NCBI GenBank assembly: GCA_030535355.1
Contig: JAUNIO010000037.1
Span: forward strand, 1 to 32,367
Direction: 5' to 3'
Source of the DNA: a bacterium
GTDB lineage: Bacteria; Vulcanimicrobiota; Xenobia; Xenobiales; Xenobiaceae
DNA length: 32,367 nucleotides
Both the position numbers and the translations under genes were made by a program. Each line of letters begins with the position of its first letter. The first letter of the stretch is position 1. The notes under the pieces were generated by a model. That model made no database searches. It saw only the letters and a list, made by a program, of their open reading frames with translations, and was not told the origin of the DNA. Below are positions 7,960 to 16,205 of this stretch, one piece after another.

Positions 7960-8709
7960 ATGCCAGACAGCATTAAACACCAGCAGGCCATAGAGCTGCC
8001 GTCACGGGAAAACGAACTCAAAATAGCCTTGGGAGCAGAGAGAGAATTTGCTCTTTGGTCGGCAGCTTTGGGCCATCCGGAAAATGTAAAGCATCAATTA
8101 AATTTATATCTGCGTTCCCCGCAGCTCGATAGTTTCAGCTTACCAAACGAAGCTACTCCCCTGCTTCTGCGCCTGCGTACCGAATTGCCTGCAGCTTCAC
8201 TGCTAAGCGCTGCGGGCAATTTAATTGAACGCGTTATCAGCGCCCCCGATCTGGAGACTGCCTGCGCATATTTTAGTTCAGCGTCCCCGTCGCTTCCAGT
8301 ATTTATTTTTACGCTAAAGCAAGGCCTAACTCAGGAGAACGGTTATTTTCGCTCTCTCGAATTAGAAGCAGATATGGATAGCCGTCAAACCGCCCGGATA
8401 CTGCGCGGCGATCTCACCGCTTTAGGCTCAACGCCCCCGGGCGATTTTTTGCGCGAAAAACGCCTTGAAGTATGCGAGTTCATGGGACAGCTTATCAATA
8501 CTCGCTGCTGTTTTCGCCGCGCTAACGGAGAATTATGGGAGCTGGATCTAAGCCATTTCCCTAAGCGCACAGACTGCGAGCTAGAAGTGGAAACGCCCAA
8601 TCCTGATCAGGCTTTAGCTGAGATTCGCCGTTTAGCGGATCAGCTGGGTACGCCCATACGGGCACAGAACAAAACTAAGCTGCAGCGCTTCTTGGAATCG
8701 CTAATTTAA
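7960..8709 (+). CDS. CYTH-like (triphosphate tunnel) domain protein
   Basis: 249 residues from ATG 7960. An ExExK-type motif is seen as E17-N-E19-L-K21, the N-terminal signature of CYTH/triphosphate tunnel metalloenzymes. Further tunnel-like strands follow: LLLRLRTE, VFIFTLKQG, YFRSLELEAD, LWELDLSHFPKRTDCELEVET. The C-terminal helix ends KLQRFLESL. Such enzymes hydrolyse inorganic triphosphate, thiamine triphosphate or nucleoside triphosphates, or bind polyphosphate; the substrate cannot be told here. The start is chosen because it lies one base after the small Cys gene's stop. ATG 7945 would overlap, and the longer frame from 7882 has no ribosome site. The middle is divergent from well-studied members, so activity is uncertain. 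Confidence 0.7.
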   Translation: MPDSIKHQQAIELPSRENELKIALGAEREFALWSAALGHPENVKHQLNLYLRSPQLDSFSLPNEATPLLLRLRTELPAASLLSAAGNLIERVISAPDLETACAYFSSASPSLPVFIFTLKQGLTQENGYFRSLELEADMDSRQTARILRGDLTALGSTPPGDFLREKRLEVCEFMGQLINTRCCFRRANGELWELDLSHFPKRTDCELEVETPNPDQALAEIRRLADQLGTPIRAQNKTKLQRFLESLI

Positions 8710-8725
8710 TAAAATTAAGTTTTCT

Positions 8726-9772
8726 ATGCCGCGCATCTCTGTATTACTGCCCGTATATAACGGAGAAAAATTTCTCGCTAACGCTGTTCGATCTATTCTC
8801 TGGCAGACTTGGCAGGATTGGGAGCTGCTCATCATTGACGACGGTTCTACAGATAGCAGCCTAAGCTACGCTCAGCATTTTGCCGCACAGGATCGGCGCC
8901 TGCGCATAATCAGCCGCCCCCATCGCGGCCTGGTGGAAACGCTCAATGAAGGCCTGCAGCTTTGTAAAGCTCCGCTGATCGCCCGCATGGATAGCGATGA
9001 TATCGCCGCGCCGCAGCGCCTGGAAAGGCAATGGCAATATCTCGAGACGCATCCTGAAATAGCGGCAATGGGCAGCCGAATCCGTATATTCCCCGGGAAA
9101 AACCGCTCTTTGGGGATACGGCGCTATGAGCGCTGGCTTAACCGATATTGTGAGAGCGAAGATTTAGCCCGCGATATCTTCGTGGAAAGCCCGTTGGTAC
9201 ACCCTTCGGTGATGTTTAGACGCGCTGATATACTTGAACTTGGCGGTTACCGCCAATGCCCCTGGCCTGAAGATTACGATTTATGGATGCGCATGTGGCA
9301 GCGCCAGCTGCGTTTCGCGAAAACGTCAGAGGTTTTATTATATTGGCGGGATACGCCTCAGCGCTTAACTCATACCGACGCGCGCTGCCAGCATAACAGC
9401 CTGCGCAGCCTTAAAATTTTTTACCTGATCCATACATTTTTTCCCGAATGCTGTCCCGGCAGACAGGCTAAACTTCATCGTCCCGTCCTGGTCTGGGGAG
9501 CGGGCAGCAACGGCAGGGATTTAGTCAAGTCTTTGCGCCAGCACGGATTATTCCCGCATGGCTGGGTAGATAACAGCCCTTCCCGGCAGGGCCAGCACAT
9601 CTTAGGCCTTCCCGTAATGAGCGCCGATCAGGTTCTGCTGCGCGGCCATGAATTTATAATTATGGCCGTCAGCAACCCTTATGTCCGAGCCGATGTGCGC
9701 AAACGCCTGGACGCTTTAGGAGCGCAGGAAGGACGGGATTACATCTGTTTAGCCAATATAGCTAAACGTTAA
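8726..9772 (+). CDS. GT2 family glycosyltransferase with fused Rossmann-like domain
   Basis: 348 residues. Residues 1-230 form a GT-A fold: ISVLLPVYNGEKFL at the N-terminus, LLIIDDGSTD near 35-43, the metal-binding DSDD at 89-92 and EDYDLWMRM in the acceptor region. No membrane segment, so it is cytosolic or membrane-associated. Residues about 250-345 are an added domain, VLVWGAGSNGRDLV then GWVDNSPSRQG and IIMAVSNPYVRADVRKRL. This resembles the nucleotide-binding Rossmann domain seen in sugar-modifying PglD-like and related proteins. Likely role: adding a sugar to a lipid-linked or surface glycan. It starts 16 bp after the CYTH gene. No strong Shine-Dalgarno. The donor sugar is unknown. Confidence 0.88.
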   Translation: MPRISVLLPVYNGEKFLANAVRSILWQTWQDWELLIIDDGSTDSSLSYAQHFAAQDRRLRIISRPHRGLVETLNEGLQLCKAPLIARMDSDDIAAPQRLERQWQYLETHPEIAAMGSRIRIFPGKNRSLGIRRYERWLNRYCESEDLARDIFVESPLVHPSVMFRRADILELGGYRQCPWPEDYDLWMRMWQRQLRFAKTSEVLLYWRDTPQRLTHTDARCQHNSLRSLKIFYLIHTFFPECCPGRQAKLHRPVLVWGAGSNGRDLVKSLRQHGLFPHGWVDNSPSRQGQHILGLPVMSADQVLLRGHEFIIMAVSNPYVRADVRKRLDALGAQEGRDYICLANIAKR

Positions 9773-9808
9773 CAGTAAGCGTCCAACGTAGTTTTGGCGC
9801 TTACTGTT
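9771..9808 (+). terminator. Hairpin at glycosyltransferase stop (repeat family C)
   Basis: An 11-bp perfect stem (9771-9781 with 9798-9808) plus an inner CCAA/TTGG pair encloses a seven-base loop. The left arm overlaps the TAA stop of the glycosyltransferase. No T-run follows, so intrinsic termination is uncertain; transcript-end stabilisation is equally possible. A second copy lies at the end of recN. Confidence 0.65.
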
Positions 9809-10312
9809 GCACACGCAAGACAACGCGAATCGCCGCTTCCTTTAGGCCTAAGACGCCTGACTCTTTTGCATCAGCTTCTGCCCGCCGCGCTGCTTCGCTA
9901 CGCTCAGATGCTACGCTTAGCAGAACTGCCGCAACGCCAGGACGACGGAAGACGATCCCAACAATAACTCGTTCGCGAAACATAACTAAATGACATGGCC
10001 AAAGTAAAGAATGGGGAAAAGAAGTCGCGGCTGCGACAGATGAGGGGCAAGACTGTTTTGGAAATCGAGGTCTAGCATTCGTAAAGTGCCCGCTCATACG
10101 CAGACCTAAGCGTGGCGATAATTGTATATAAGTCAACATTTACAATATCATCGAACCCACCTAAATGACATTGGTTAAAATATAATCAAAGGAAAGCATT
10201 ATTAACGCAGGATTAATGATATTTTAACAGAATTTATTATAGGTTGTTAGTTTAAATTAATTAACAACTAAGAATGTCTGTCGCCTGTGCGCTAGTCTAA
10301 CTTGGAGGAGTT
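9773..10312. other. 540-bp gap without a convincing gene
   Basis: It holds the family C hairpin at its left end, an Ala/Arg-rich minus-strand frame (9801-10139) judged spurious, a copy of dispersed repeat family A (9975-10173) and an AT-rich stretch (about 10175-10290) that probably contains the promoter of the PilZ-like gene. A TATAAT lies at 10181-10186, but no matching -35 is seen. Confidence 0.6.
9975..10173 (+). repeat. Dispersed repeat family A, copy 1
   Basis: It aligns in the same orientation with 16243-16435 over about 170-195 bp. Near-identical blocks include GCAAGACTGTT, TAAGCGTGGCGATA, AGTCAACATTT, TCATCGA and AAATGACATTG. Both copies end in an inverted pair CAATRTCAT...ATGACATTG. 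It is non-coding, since the reading frames are not conserved between copies. Confidence 0.85.
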
Positions 10313-11008
10313 ATGTTCTTGTTCTTTGGCCTGTTCAAGAAATCGAAAGGTGCTGCCCTAAAACTTAAACAGCGCCAAGAAGTGGAGGTCGAGCTATTTA
10401 ACGAAGACACCGGTTACGAGTTTCACTTCACCCAAGTCCTCGATGTGCAAAGCAAGAAAGTCATCATAAGATCTCCAGGGACAGAACGGCGTCCCATTCG
10501 CATGATACCCGGCCAGATGCTCAATTTAACGGTAGTTGAAGACAATAACGTTTACACTTTTGAAACTAAAGTCTTAGACGCCGGAGAACGTGAATTTGAT
10601 ATTGCTCTGCCCAGCAATATCAAAGCAGAGCCTCTTCCCTCGTTCGATGACGAGCATCAGCTGGAAGTAGCCATTAAAGTTGAATATCGGGCCATGAATT
10701 CAGCTCACAACCAAATGGCTAACACCTACTCTGTCGCCAATAACGGTCTTATGCTTACGACCAATCTGCCGGTTCCTACAGGAACGCAGTTACTTTTAGA
10801 CATAGAGATTCCCAACGCCCCGGACTTTTCCATTAAAGGCAAAGCTGTAAGCAGCAAAGCGCACCCCACCATCAAAAACAAACACATCTGCGAAGTTGAG
10901 TATGAGAATGTCACTCAAGAGGAGAGCAGTGCCATTATCCGCTATGCTATCTTCGCTAAAAAACGCGCAGAACGCTTAGCGGCCCGCGAAGCTGTCCAAA
11001 CCGTATAG
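10313..11008 (+). CDS. YcgR/PilZ-like domain protein
   Basis: 231 residues. After a short hydrophobic or basic N-terminus, residues about 20-105 form a beta-rich YcgR N-terminal-like domain (LKQRQEVEVELF, MIPGQMLNLTVVEDNNVYTFETKVLDA). Residues 117-220 resemble a PilZ domain (VKVEYRAMN, TYSVANNGLMLTTNLPVPTGTQLLLDIEIP). PilZ proteins bind cyclic di-GMP and control motility, pili or polysaccharide. Here the RxxxR arm is not recognisable and the (D/N)xSxxG element reads SVANNG, so nucleotide binding is doubtful. A strong GGAGGAG site (10304-10310) precedes ATG 10313. A hairpin terminator follows the gene, so it is probably a single-gene unit. Confidence 0.65.
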   Translation: MFLFFGLFKKSKGAALKLKQRQEVEVELFNEDTGYEFHFTQVLDVQSKKVIIRSPGTERRPIRMIPGQMLNLTVVEDNNVYTFETKVLDAGEREFDIALPSNIKAEPLPSFDDEHQLEVAIKVEYRAMNSAHNQMANTYSVANNGLMLTTNLPVPTGTQLLLDIEIPNAPDFSIKGKAVSSKAHPTIKNKHICEVEYENVTQEESSAIIRYAIFAKKRAERLAAREAVQTV

Positions 11009-11056
11009 TTTTAAGTCAAGCTAAAAAAGCAATACCCATACCAGGGGTTTATGTAG

Positions 11057-11100
11057 TTGGGACCGGTCAAGCTGTCAATCCGGTCCCAATTCTTGTATTT
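11057..11100 (+). terminator. Intrinsic terminator after the PilZ-like gene
   Basis: A perfect 10-bp stem TTGGGACCGG (11057-11066) pairs with CCGGTCCCAA (11080-11089) across a 13-base loop. It is followed by the T-rich tract TTCTTGTATTT. It separates the PilZ-like gene from the GlmS-like gene. Confidence 0.8.
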
Positions 11101-11184
11101 TACAAGGAAGAATTAAACATTGACTTGGCTGTTAAACGAACTTAATTGCAGGTGCTACCGTACTGCGGAGTGCTGCCAAGAGGC

Positions 11185-11225
11185 TTGGTAGGGAAACTTT
11201 GGCTTATTCAGTGTTTTCCTACCAA
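11185..11225 (+). promoter_or_regulatory. Leader hairpin before the GlmS-like gene
   Basis: A 13-bp stem with one G-U pair, TTGGTAGGGAAAC (11185-11197) with GTTTTCCTACCAA (11213-11225), closes a 15-base loop. It sits 15 bases before the GAGG ribosome site (11241-11244) and is not followed by a T-run. It may be a cis-regulatory RNA element or a 5' stabiliser. It shows none of the conserved core of the glmS ribozyme. Confidence 0.45.
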
Positions 11226-11254
11226 TATTATAGTATTATTGAGGAATAAATATC

Positions 11255-14200
11255 GTGTGTGGCATTGCCGGTATAGTTTATAGTTCCAAATACACCGACA
11301 GTTTTGATTGGTCAGCTTTATGGGCCAATTTAGATGCTCTGCGCCGCTGGTCTTTAGATATAGCTCAGCCCCCAGAAGCGCTTATTGCCGCTGTAGAACA
11401 AAGCTGTGAAGGATTGCGCGAATACGCTCCCTGGGCCACACTGTGGAATAGCGAGGAAAAGCAAAGCATTCTCAGCGACGGCGCTGAATTCCTCAAAAAA
11501 TTCGAACAGGATACGAAACAGGCAGTAACCGAAGTTACCGCACCATTAAGCACCAGTCTGATCGAATCCTGGAATTCTCTCTGGGTACGCCTGCGCGATA
11601 TAGCCTGGACTATAAATAATGAAGTTTTGGCCAGCCTCGGGCGCGTAAAACAGCTCATGCCCGAACGCTATCAGCATGTGCCAAATTTAAATGCCTGGAA
11701 GATTGCCATTGTCCTGGGCAATATAGGGCGTCTCGAGGTGCGTGGCCGAGATAGTTTGGGCATCGGCGTAGAAGTTCATTATACCAACGCGGCAGAGTGC
11801 AGCAATTTGTTCAAAAGCTGGGCTAATACTCACGCGAATTCTTTCAGTGAACGCCTTAGCCACCGCGATCTGCGCAATTACACGATTCGCTATGACATGG
11901 GAACAGCGTCTCCCTCCCTGCTCTTCATCTACAAGACCGCCAAAGAAATAGGCGCCTTAGGAGACAACGTTAACGCTTTGCGCCAATACATACGCGACGA
12001 TGAGCTTCTCTGGGAAGCTTTATCTGCCCCGAATGCCCAGGTGAACGTATGGTCCCATACCCGCTGGGCGTCCAACGGAATTATTAGCGAACCCAACTGC
12101 CATCCCGTCGATGAATTGTGCTACGATGATCCCAGTGAAAGGCAGCGCACCTACTGGATAGCGGCGGCCTGCAATGGCGATGTCGATAACGTCCGCGAAT
12201 TAGCCCAGCATCTGCACAGCAGCACTGGGCAGAGGATAGCTAAAAACATCACCTGTGATACAAAAATCATCCCGGTGCTGGTCAATTTCCATTACCAGCA
12301 TAATGCCAATTTATGCCTTTCGTTTTGCCAGGCTGTAAGCGAATGTGAAGGCTCTGCGGCCGTGGTTATGCAAAGCAGTTTAGACCCGGACCATATTTAT
12401 TTATCTCTGAAAGGCAGCGGGCAGTCGCTATTCATCGGTCTCTGCGAAAACGGCTACACCTTCGCGTCAGAGCTTTACGGCGTGGTCGAACAGACAGCGC
12501 GGTTCATACGCCTCGACGGCACTCACGAAGCCGTGCCGGGTAAACCGGAAACAGCTGGCCAAGTTTTTGTGCTCTCGCTAAACGGCACAGGATTAAAGGG
12601 GCTGCAGGCTTACCATCTCGACGGCTCTCCTTTGGCCATCAGCGAAAAAGATATCCGCACAGCCGAAATTACCACCAGAGACATAGACCGCGGGGAGCAT
12701 AAACATTATTTGCTAAAAGAGATCAACGAATCCCCGCAATCGGTAACCAAGACTCTGCTAGGCAAAATATTCTTAGATGAAAAAGATCATAGTTTAGCTC
12801 ACGTCAATCTAGGCTCAGAAGTTTTCCCGCCGCTCCTCAAAGAAAAGTTTCTCCATAAAGAGATAAAACGCATACGCCTTATTGGCCAAGGCACTGCGGC
12901 CATAGCTGCAGCAGCTATCGCATCTATGCTCGGCAAAGCCCTGCTCAGCGCCGACCTCGACATACGGGCTGTCAAAGCTACCGAGCTTTCCGGTTACGCC
13001 TTAGAAGAGGATATGGCTGACACGTTAATTATCGCAGTCTCTCAATCCGGAACGACCACCGACACCAACCGCACCATCGACCTGGTACGGGCCAGAAAAG
13101 CCATCGTTATAGGTATTGTTAACCGCCGCAATTCCGATCTAGTTTACAAAGTTGATGGCGTTTTGTACACCAGCGACGGACGCGATATCGAAATGTCGGT
13201 CGCTTCCACCAAAGCCTTTTACAGCCAGGTGGCAGCCGGCTACCTTATCGGCCTTTATATAGCCGATTTCCTGCAAACCATGTCGGCTGATGACATAAGC
13301 CGCGAGCTAAAAGAGCTGCAGAACTTGCCGCAAAAAATGAGTATTGTTCTCAGTAACCGCGAACTGGTGCATAATTTAGCCAAGAAATACGCTACCACCC
13401 GTCACGATTGGGCCGTAGTCGGCAGCGGCCCAACCCGGGCTGCCGCCGATGAGATCCGCATCAAGCTCAGCGAACTGTGCTATAAATCCATAGCTACCGA
13501 TTATATTGAAGATAAAAAGCATATCGACTTATCTTCGGAGCCGCTGACCATCATCTGCGCGGCGGGGCTGCCTGTCATGGCTTTGCGCGATGCCGTCAAA
13601 GAGGTCAGCATTTTCAAATCGCATAAATCGATACCGATCGTTATCTGCTCTGAAGGCTTTGATGGATTTGAAGGCCAAGCTGCAGGTATAATCTACGTTC
13701 CCAACGCTTCAACGCACACATCAGTACTGCTCAACACTTTAGTCGGTCATCTGTGGGGTTACTACTGCGCCATGACTATCAACGACAGTGCCGATCCCTT
13801 GCGCGTGGGAAGGGCTATTTCCGTGGAGCACGTAAACTCCGGCGGTTTGCTGCCAACGCAGCATTTAATGAAGCAAATGCTGTCAATTAGCCGCACCGTT
13901 GAAGATAAGATGGGCAAAGGCGAATACAATAGTTCCATGTCCGTAGATGTAGCTATGCGCGTAGCTCATCTGTTGCCTTACTTTACCGAAGGACGCTCTT
14001 TGCGTCAGTTCTACACAGATTTTAAAGGCAAAAAGGATTTAATTGAGACTATAATTTCCGTGCTCTCTGAAGCGATTCAGGAACTCTCCCGGCCTATCGA
14101 CGCCATCAAGCATCAGGCTAAGACCATAACCGTGGGTATCTCCCGTTCGCAAGAATTATTGGAAGGCCCCGTCTTCACAGCCCTTGCTGAAGCTGATGTC

Positions 14201-14740
14201 AGCGCCGAGGATATTCCTTACCGCGATCTGGCCTTTATCAAAGCTTTGTCTTTAGCCATCGATCATGTCGTAGGCACTACGGTTTACGCGGTAAAAGGAC
14301 TCAATGCCTTTAACGAGGTAATCGACAGCTCTACTATCCAGGCCGTCAAAAAAACCGGTTTGGCGAGCAGTATGCGCTCCCGCTCCGATCAGGCCTCGCC
14401 CATCGTAGGTACGAAACAGTGGGTAGTCAACAACAAGCGCTCTTATGTAGGCCATGGGCGCAACGACCGCCGTCCTATTTTAATTATACCGATTATGAAA
14501 GACGGCACTGTAATGCAGATCGCTCTCTTGCATCTCACCTTTGTCAGCGAACTCAATCTGGCCAAGCGCGTCGAAATGATCAAAAATCTCACCAACCGCT
14601 ATGGAGATCTCAAAAGCCAGATCGAAGAGACAAATATTATCTGGAAAGATGAGTTCCTCACTCTGCTCAGCGTGGAAGAACTGGCTACCTTGCGGGCAGC
14701 GGTGCTGGCGGAACTTATCAGCAAGCGTTTAAACCAATAA
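11255..14740 (+). CDS. Oversized GlmS-like glutamine amidotransferase/SIS-domain protein
   Basis: 1161 residues from GTG 11255, against about 610 for GlmS. The N-terminal nucleophile Cys2 is intact (MCGIAG). A helical insertion of about 140 residues follows, then the class II glutaminase continues: RLEVRGRDSLGI 159-170, HTRWASNG 268-275, ACNGD near 305 and HKHYLLKEI 482-490. SIS1 spans about 535-670 with SQSGTT 596-601 and SVASTKAF 648-655. SIS2 spans about 715-830 (VVGSGPTRAAADEIRIKL). In SIS2 the GELKHGP catalytic loop of GlmS is replaced by IEDKKHIDLSSEP, and the C-terminal GlmS tail with its catalytic Lys is absent. Residues 850-1161 are an extra domain I do not recognise. It probably makes or senses an amino sugar phosphate, but whether it is a true GlmS is open. 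GAGG at 11241-11244 is the ribosome site. Confidence 0.8.
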   Translation: MCGIAGIVYSSKYTDSFDWSALWANLDALRRWSLDIAQPPEALIAAVEQSCEGLREYAPWATLWNSEEKQSILSDGAEFLKKFEQDTKQAVTEVTAPLSTSLIESWNSLWVRLRDIAWTINNEVLASLGRVKQLMPERYQHVPNLNAWKIAIVLGNIGRLEVRGRDSLGIGVEVHYTNAAECSNLFKSWANTHANSFSERLSHRDLRNYTIRYDMGTASPSLLFIYKTAKEIGALGDNVNALRQYIRDDELLWEALSAPNAQVNVWSHTRWASNGIISEPNCHPVDELCYDDPSERQRTYWIAAACNGDVDNVRELAQHLHSSTGQRIAKNITCDTKIIPVLVNFHYQHNANLCLSFCQAVSECEGSAAVVMQSSLDPDHIYLSLKGSGQSLFIGLCENGYTFASELYGVVEQTARFIRLDGTHEAVPGKPETAGQVFVLSLNGTGLKGLQAYHLDGSPLAISEKDIRTAEITTRDIDRGEHKHYLLKEINESPQSVTKTLLGKIFLDEKDHSLAHVNLGSEVFPPLLKEKFLHKEIKRIRLIGQGTAAIAAAAIASMLGKALLSADLDIRAVKATELSGYALEEDMADTLIIAVSQSGTTTDTNRTIDLVRARKAIVIGIVNRRNSDLVYKVDGVLYTSDGRDIEMSVASTKAFYSQVAAGYLIGLYIADFLQTMSADDISRELKELQNLPQKMSIVLSNRELVHNLAKKYATTRHDWAVVGSGPTRAAADEIRIKLSELCYKSIATDYIEDKKHIDLSSEPLTIICAAGLPVMALRDAVKEVSIFKSHKSIPIVICSEGFDGFEGQAAGIIYVPNASTHTSVLLNTLVGHLWGYYCAMTINDSADPLRVGRAISVEHVNSGGLLPTQHLMKQMLSISRTVEDKMGKGEYNSSMSVDVAMRVAHLLPYFTEGRSLRQFYTDFKGKKDLIETIISVLSEAIQELSRPIDAIKHQAKTITVGISRSQELLEGPVFTALAEADVSAEDIPYRDLAFIKALSLAIDHVVGTTVYAVKGLNAFNEVIDSSTIQAVKKTGLASSMRSRSDQASPIVGTKQWVVNNKRSYVGHGRNDRRPILIIPIMKDGTVMQIALLHLTFVSELNLAKRVEMIKNLTNRYGDLKSQIEETNIIWKDEFLTLLSVEELATLRAAVLAELISKRLNQ

Positions 14741-14748
14741 AATTCCGC

Positions 14749-14796
14749 GTTATGTTTAGCGGCAGAAGCGATAACGGCTCTGCCGCTAAACATAAC
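14749..14796. terminator. Strong bidirectional terminator hairpin
   Basis: A perfect 18-bp inverted repeat (14749-14766 and 14779-14796) has a 12-base loop, between the convergent GlmS-like and exporter genes. A second small hairpin, GCTTAAG (14817-14823) with CTTAAGC (14830-14836), overlaps the exporter's stop codon. Confidence 0.85.
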
Positions 14797-14830
14797 TGCC
14801 TATAACCTTGCCTTGAGCTTAAGAATCAGC

Positions 14831-16063
14831 TTAAGCATCTGTCAAACATGCCGGAGAACGGTGCGCACAATAAGCAAAAATCGAAGAGAGCAGCGCTGCA
14901 CCGGCAAATACTGCAGCAGTGGAGAGCATAATATTGCCTAAACCGATAAGCGGTGCCACTAAGCCGCCCAAGATATAACCGCTCGAGCCTTGAACAGCCG
15001 CCCCCGTTCCCGCCAAATCGCGCACACATTCCAAAGCCAAAGCGGTAGAAGCGGTAAAAGTCATACCCATTGTAAAGCAGGCCAGCGTTATCAGCGTTTC
15101 ATATAGCCATAGAGAGCAGCCCCAATACATGCCCAAAGCCACCGCCAGTGAGCTAACGATCATACCAGCACAGCTATATTTAACACAGTCCTGCGAGCGC
15201 TGAAAGCGCATAGACATGGCCGCTCCCACCCCGATAGCCAGTGAGTTGAGCGCAAAACAAACACTGAATACTAAAGCCGAACATCCGTAATGCTCCTGCA
15301 CCATGAAAGGCGAGGAAGCGACATTGCCAAATAAAATTCCGTTAGCCGCCGCGTATTGCAGTACATAAAAAACAAAGCGCTTGCGCTGCAGAACTTGCTT
15401 ATACATGGAAAATACGGCAAACCAGCGCTGGGTGGAACGCCGTTCGGGGGGAAGGGATTCTTTAAATAAAAGGCACAGCAGCAGCAAAATAAACCCCAAA
15501 GCCAAAAGGATACAGAATATTCCCTTCCATCCTATTTTATCGGCGCACGCCCCACCTATTACGGGGGCCAGCACAGGTGCCACGCCCATAATCGCTCCGA
15601 TTACCGCTAAAGCCTGCGCCAGCGTCTGCCCCACAAAAGTATCCACAGCAATAGAACGCGCAATCACAATCCCGCCAGCTCCGGCAATGCCCTGCCAAAA
15701 ACGCCAAAATAAAAACCATTCAATACTAGGTGCAAAAATACACAGCACGGTAGAAAATATATAGATCAGCATAGAAGCCAGCAAAGGGACGCGGCGTCCT
15801 AAGCGATCGCTGAAGGGCCCAAACCCCAGCTGTCCCAGCGCCAGCCCCAGCATGGAAAACGTCAGCCCCAGCTGAACCATAGAAACAGTAGTATTAAAAT
15901 ATCCGGTCATCGCTGGCAGAGCAGGCAGATACATATCGGTCACAAAAGGACCAAAGGCGGTAAGCGCTCCCAGAAACAGAAACATAAAAGCGCGGGAATT
16001 GCTACGTTCGGCGCAGCCAAACGAGAGGGACACTTGAGATTCAGCCCTAGCTGTAATCGACAT
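14831..16063 (-). CDS. Bcr/CflA-type MFS drug exporter
   Basis: 410 residues, about twelve membrane segments. The family start is clear: FLGALTAFGPFVTDMYLPALPAM (residues about 31-53), then the MFS motif A GFGPFSDRLGRRVP and RFWQGIAGAGGIVIARSIAVD. These are characteristic of the Bcr/CflA subfamily, proton-driven inner-membrane exporters of drugs such as bicyclomycin and chloramphenicol, or of small metabolites such as cysteine. The actual substrate is unknown. The first 25 residues are a soluble extension. A consensus promoter lies about 95 bp upstream, and a strong hairpin lies beyond the stop. It appears to be transcribed alone. Confidence 0.92.
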   Translation of the reverse strand: MSITARAESQVSLSFGCAERSNSRAFMFLFLGALTAFGPFVTDMYLPALPAMTGYFNTTVSMVQLGLTFSMLGLALGQLGFGPFSDRLGRRVPLLASMLIYIFSTVLCIFAPSIEWFLFWRFWQGIAGAGGIVIARSIAVDTFVGQTLAQALAVIGAIMGVAPVLAPVIGGACADKIGWKGIFCILLALGFILLLLCLLFKESLPPERRSTQRWFAVFSMYKQVLQRKRFVFYVLQYAAANGILFGNVASSPFMVQEHYGCSALVFSVCFALNSLAIGVGAAMSMRFQRSQDCVKYSCAGMIVSSLAVALGMYWGCSLWLYETLITLACFTMGMTFTASTALALECVRDLAGTGAAVQGSSGYILGGLVAPLIGLGNIMLSTAAVFAGAALLSSIFAYCAHRSPACLTDA

Positions 16064-16109
16064 AATAAAACAGCAAACCTTTCCAGCATAAAGCCCAGCC
16101 CGGACTTAC

Positions 16110-16150
16110 GCGAAAAATGTTTGCTGCTCAGCTAATCTAAATGCTAATTT
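16110..16150 (+). repeat. Possible partial copy of repeat family B
   Basis: GCGAAA, AATGTTTGC, AGCTAAT and TAA occur in the same order as in the two full copies (24114-24190, 27592-27667). Similarity is partial, so this is tentative. Confidence 0.35.
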
Positions 16151-16158
16151 TCGATAGA

Positions 16159-16186
16159 ATTATAATGATTTAAGGAAAAATGTCAA
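16159..16186 (-). promoter_or_regulatory. Consensus sigma70-type promoter for the MFS gene
   Basis: Read on the minus strand: TTGACA (16186-16181), 16 bases, TATAAT (16164-16159). Both hexamers match the consensus completely. The site points to the exporter gene starting at 16063. Confidence 0.75.
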
Positions 16187-16205
16187 ATTTTCCCTCTCAT
16201 TTCTC

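Noticed and set aside
9801-10139. 112-codon minus-strand frame, Ala/Arg-rich
   Set aside because: No ribosome site, overlaps repeat family A, not conserved in the other copy of the repeat, and it ends in the hairpin. It may be a degraded remnant at most.
11009-11254. glmS ribozyme before the GlmS-like gene
   Set aside because: None of the conserved core segments of the ribozyme are present. Only a terminator and an unrelated hairpin are seen.
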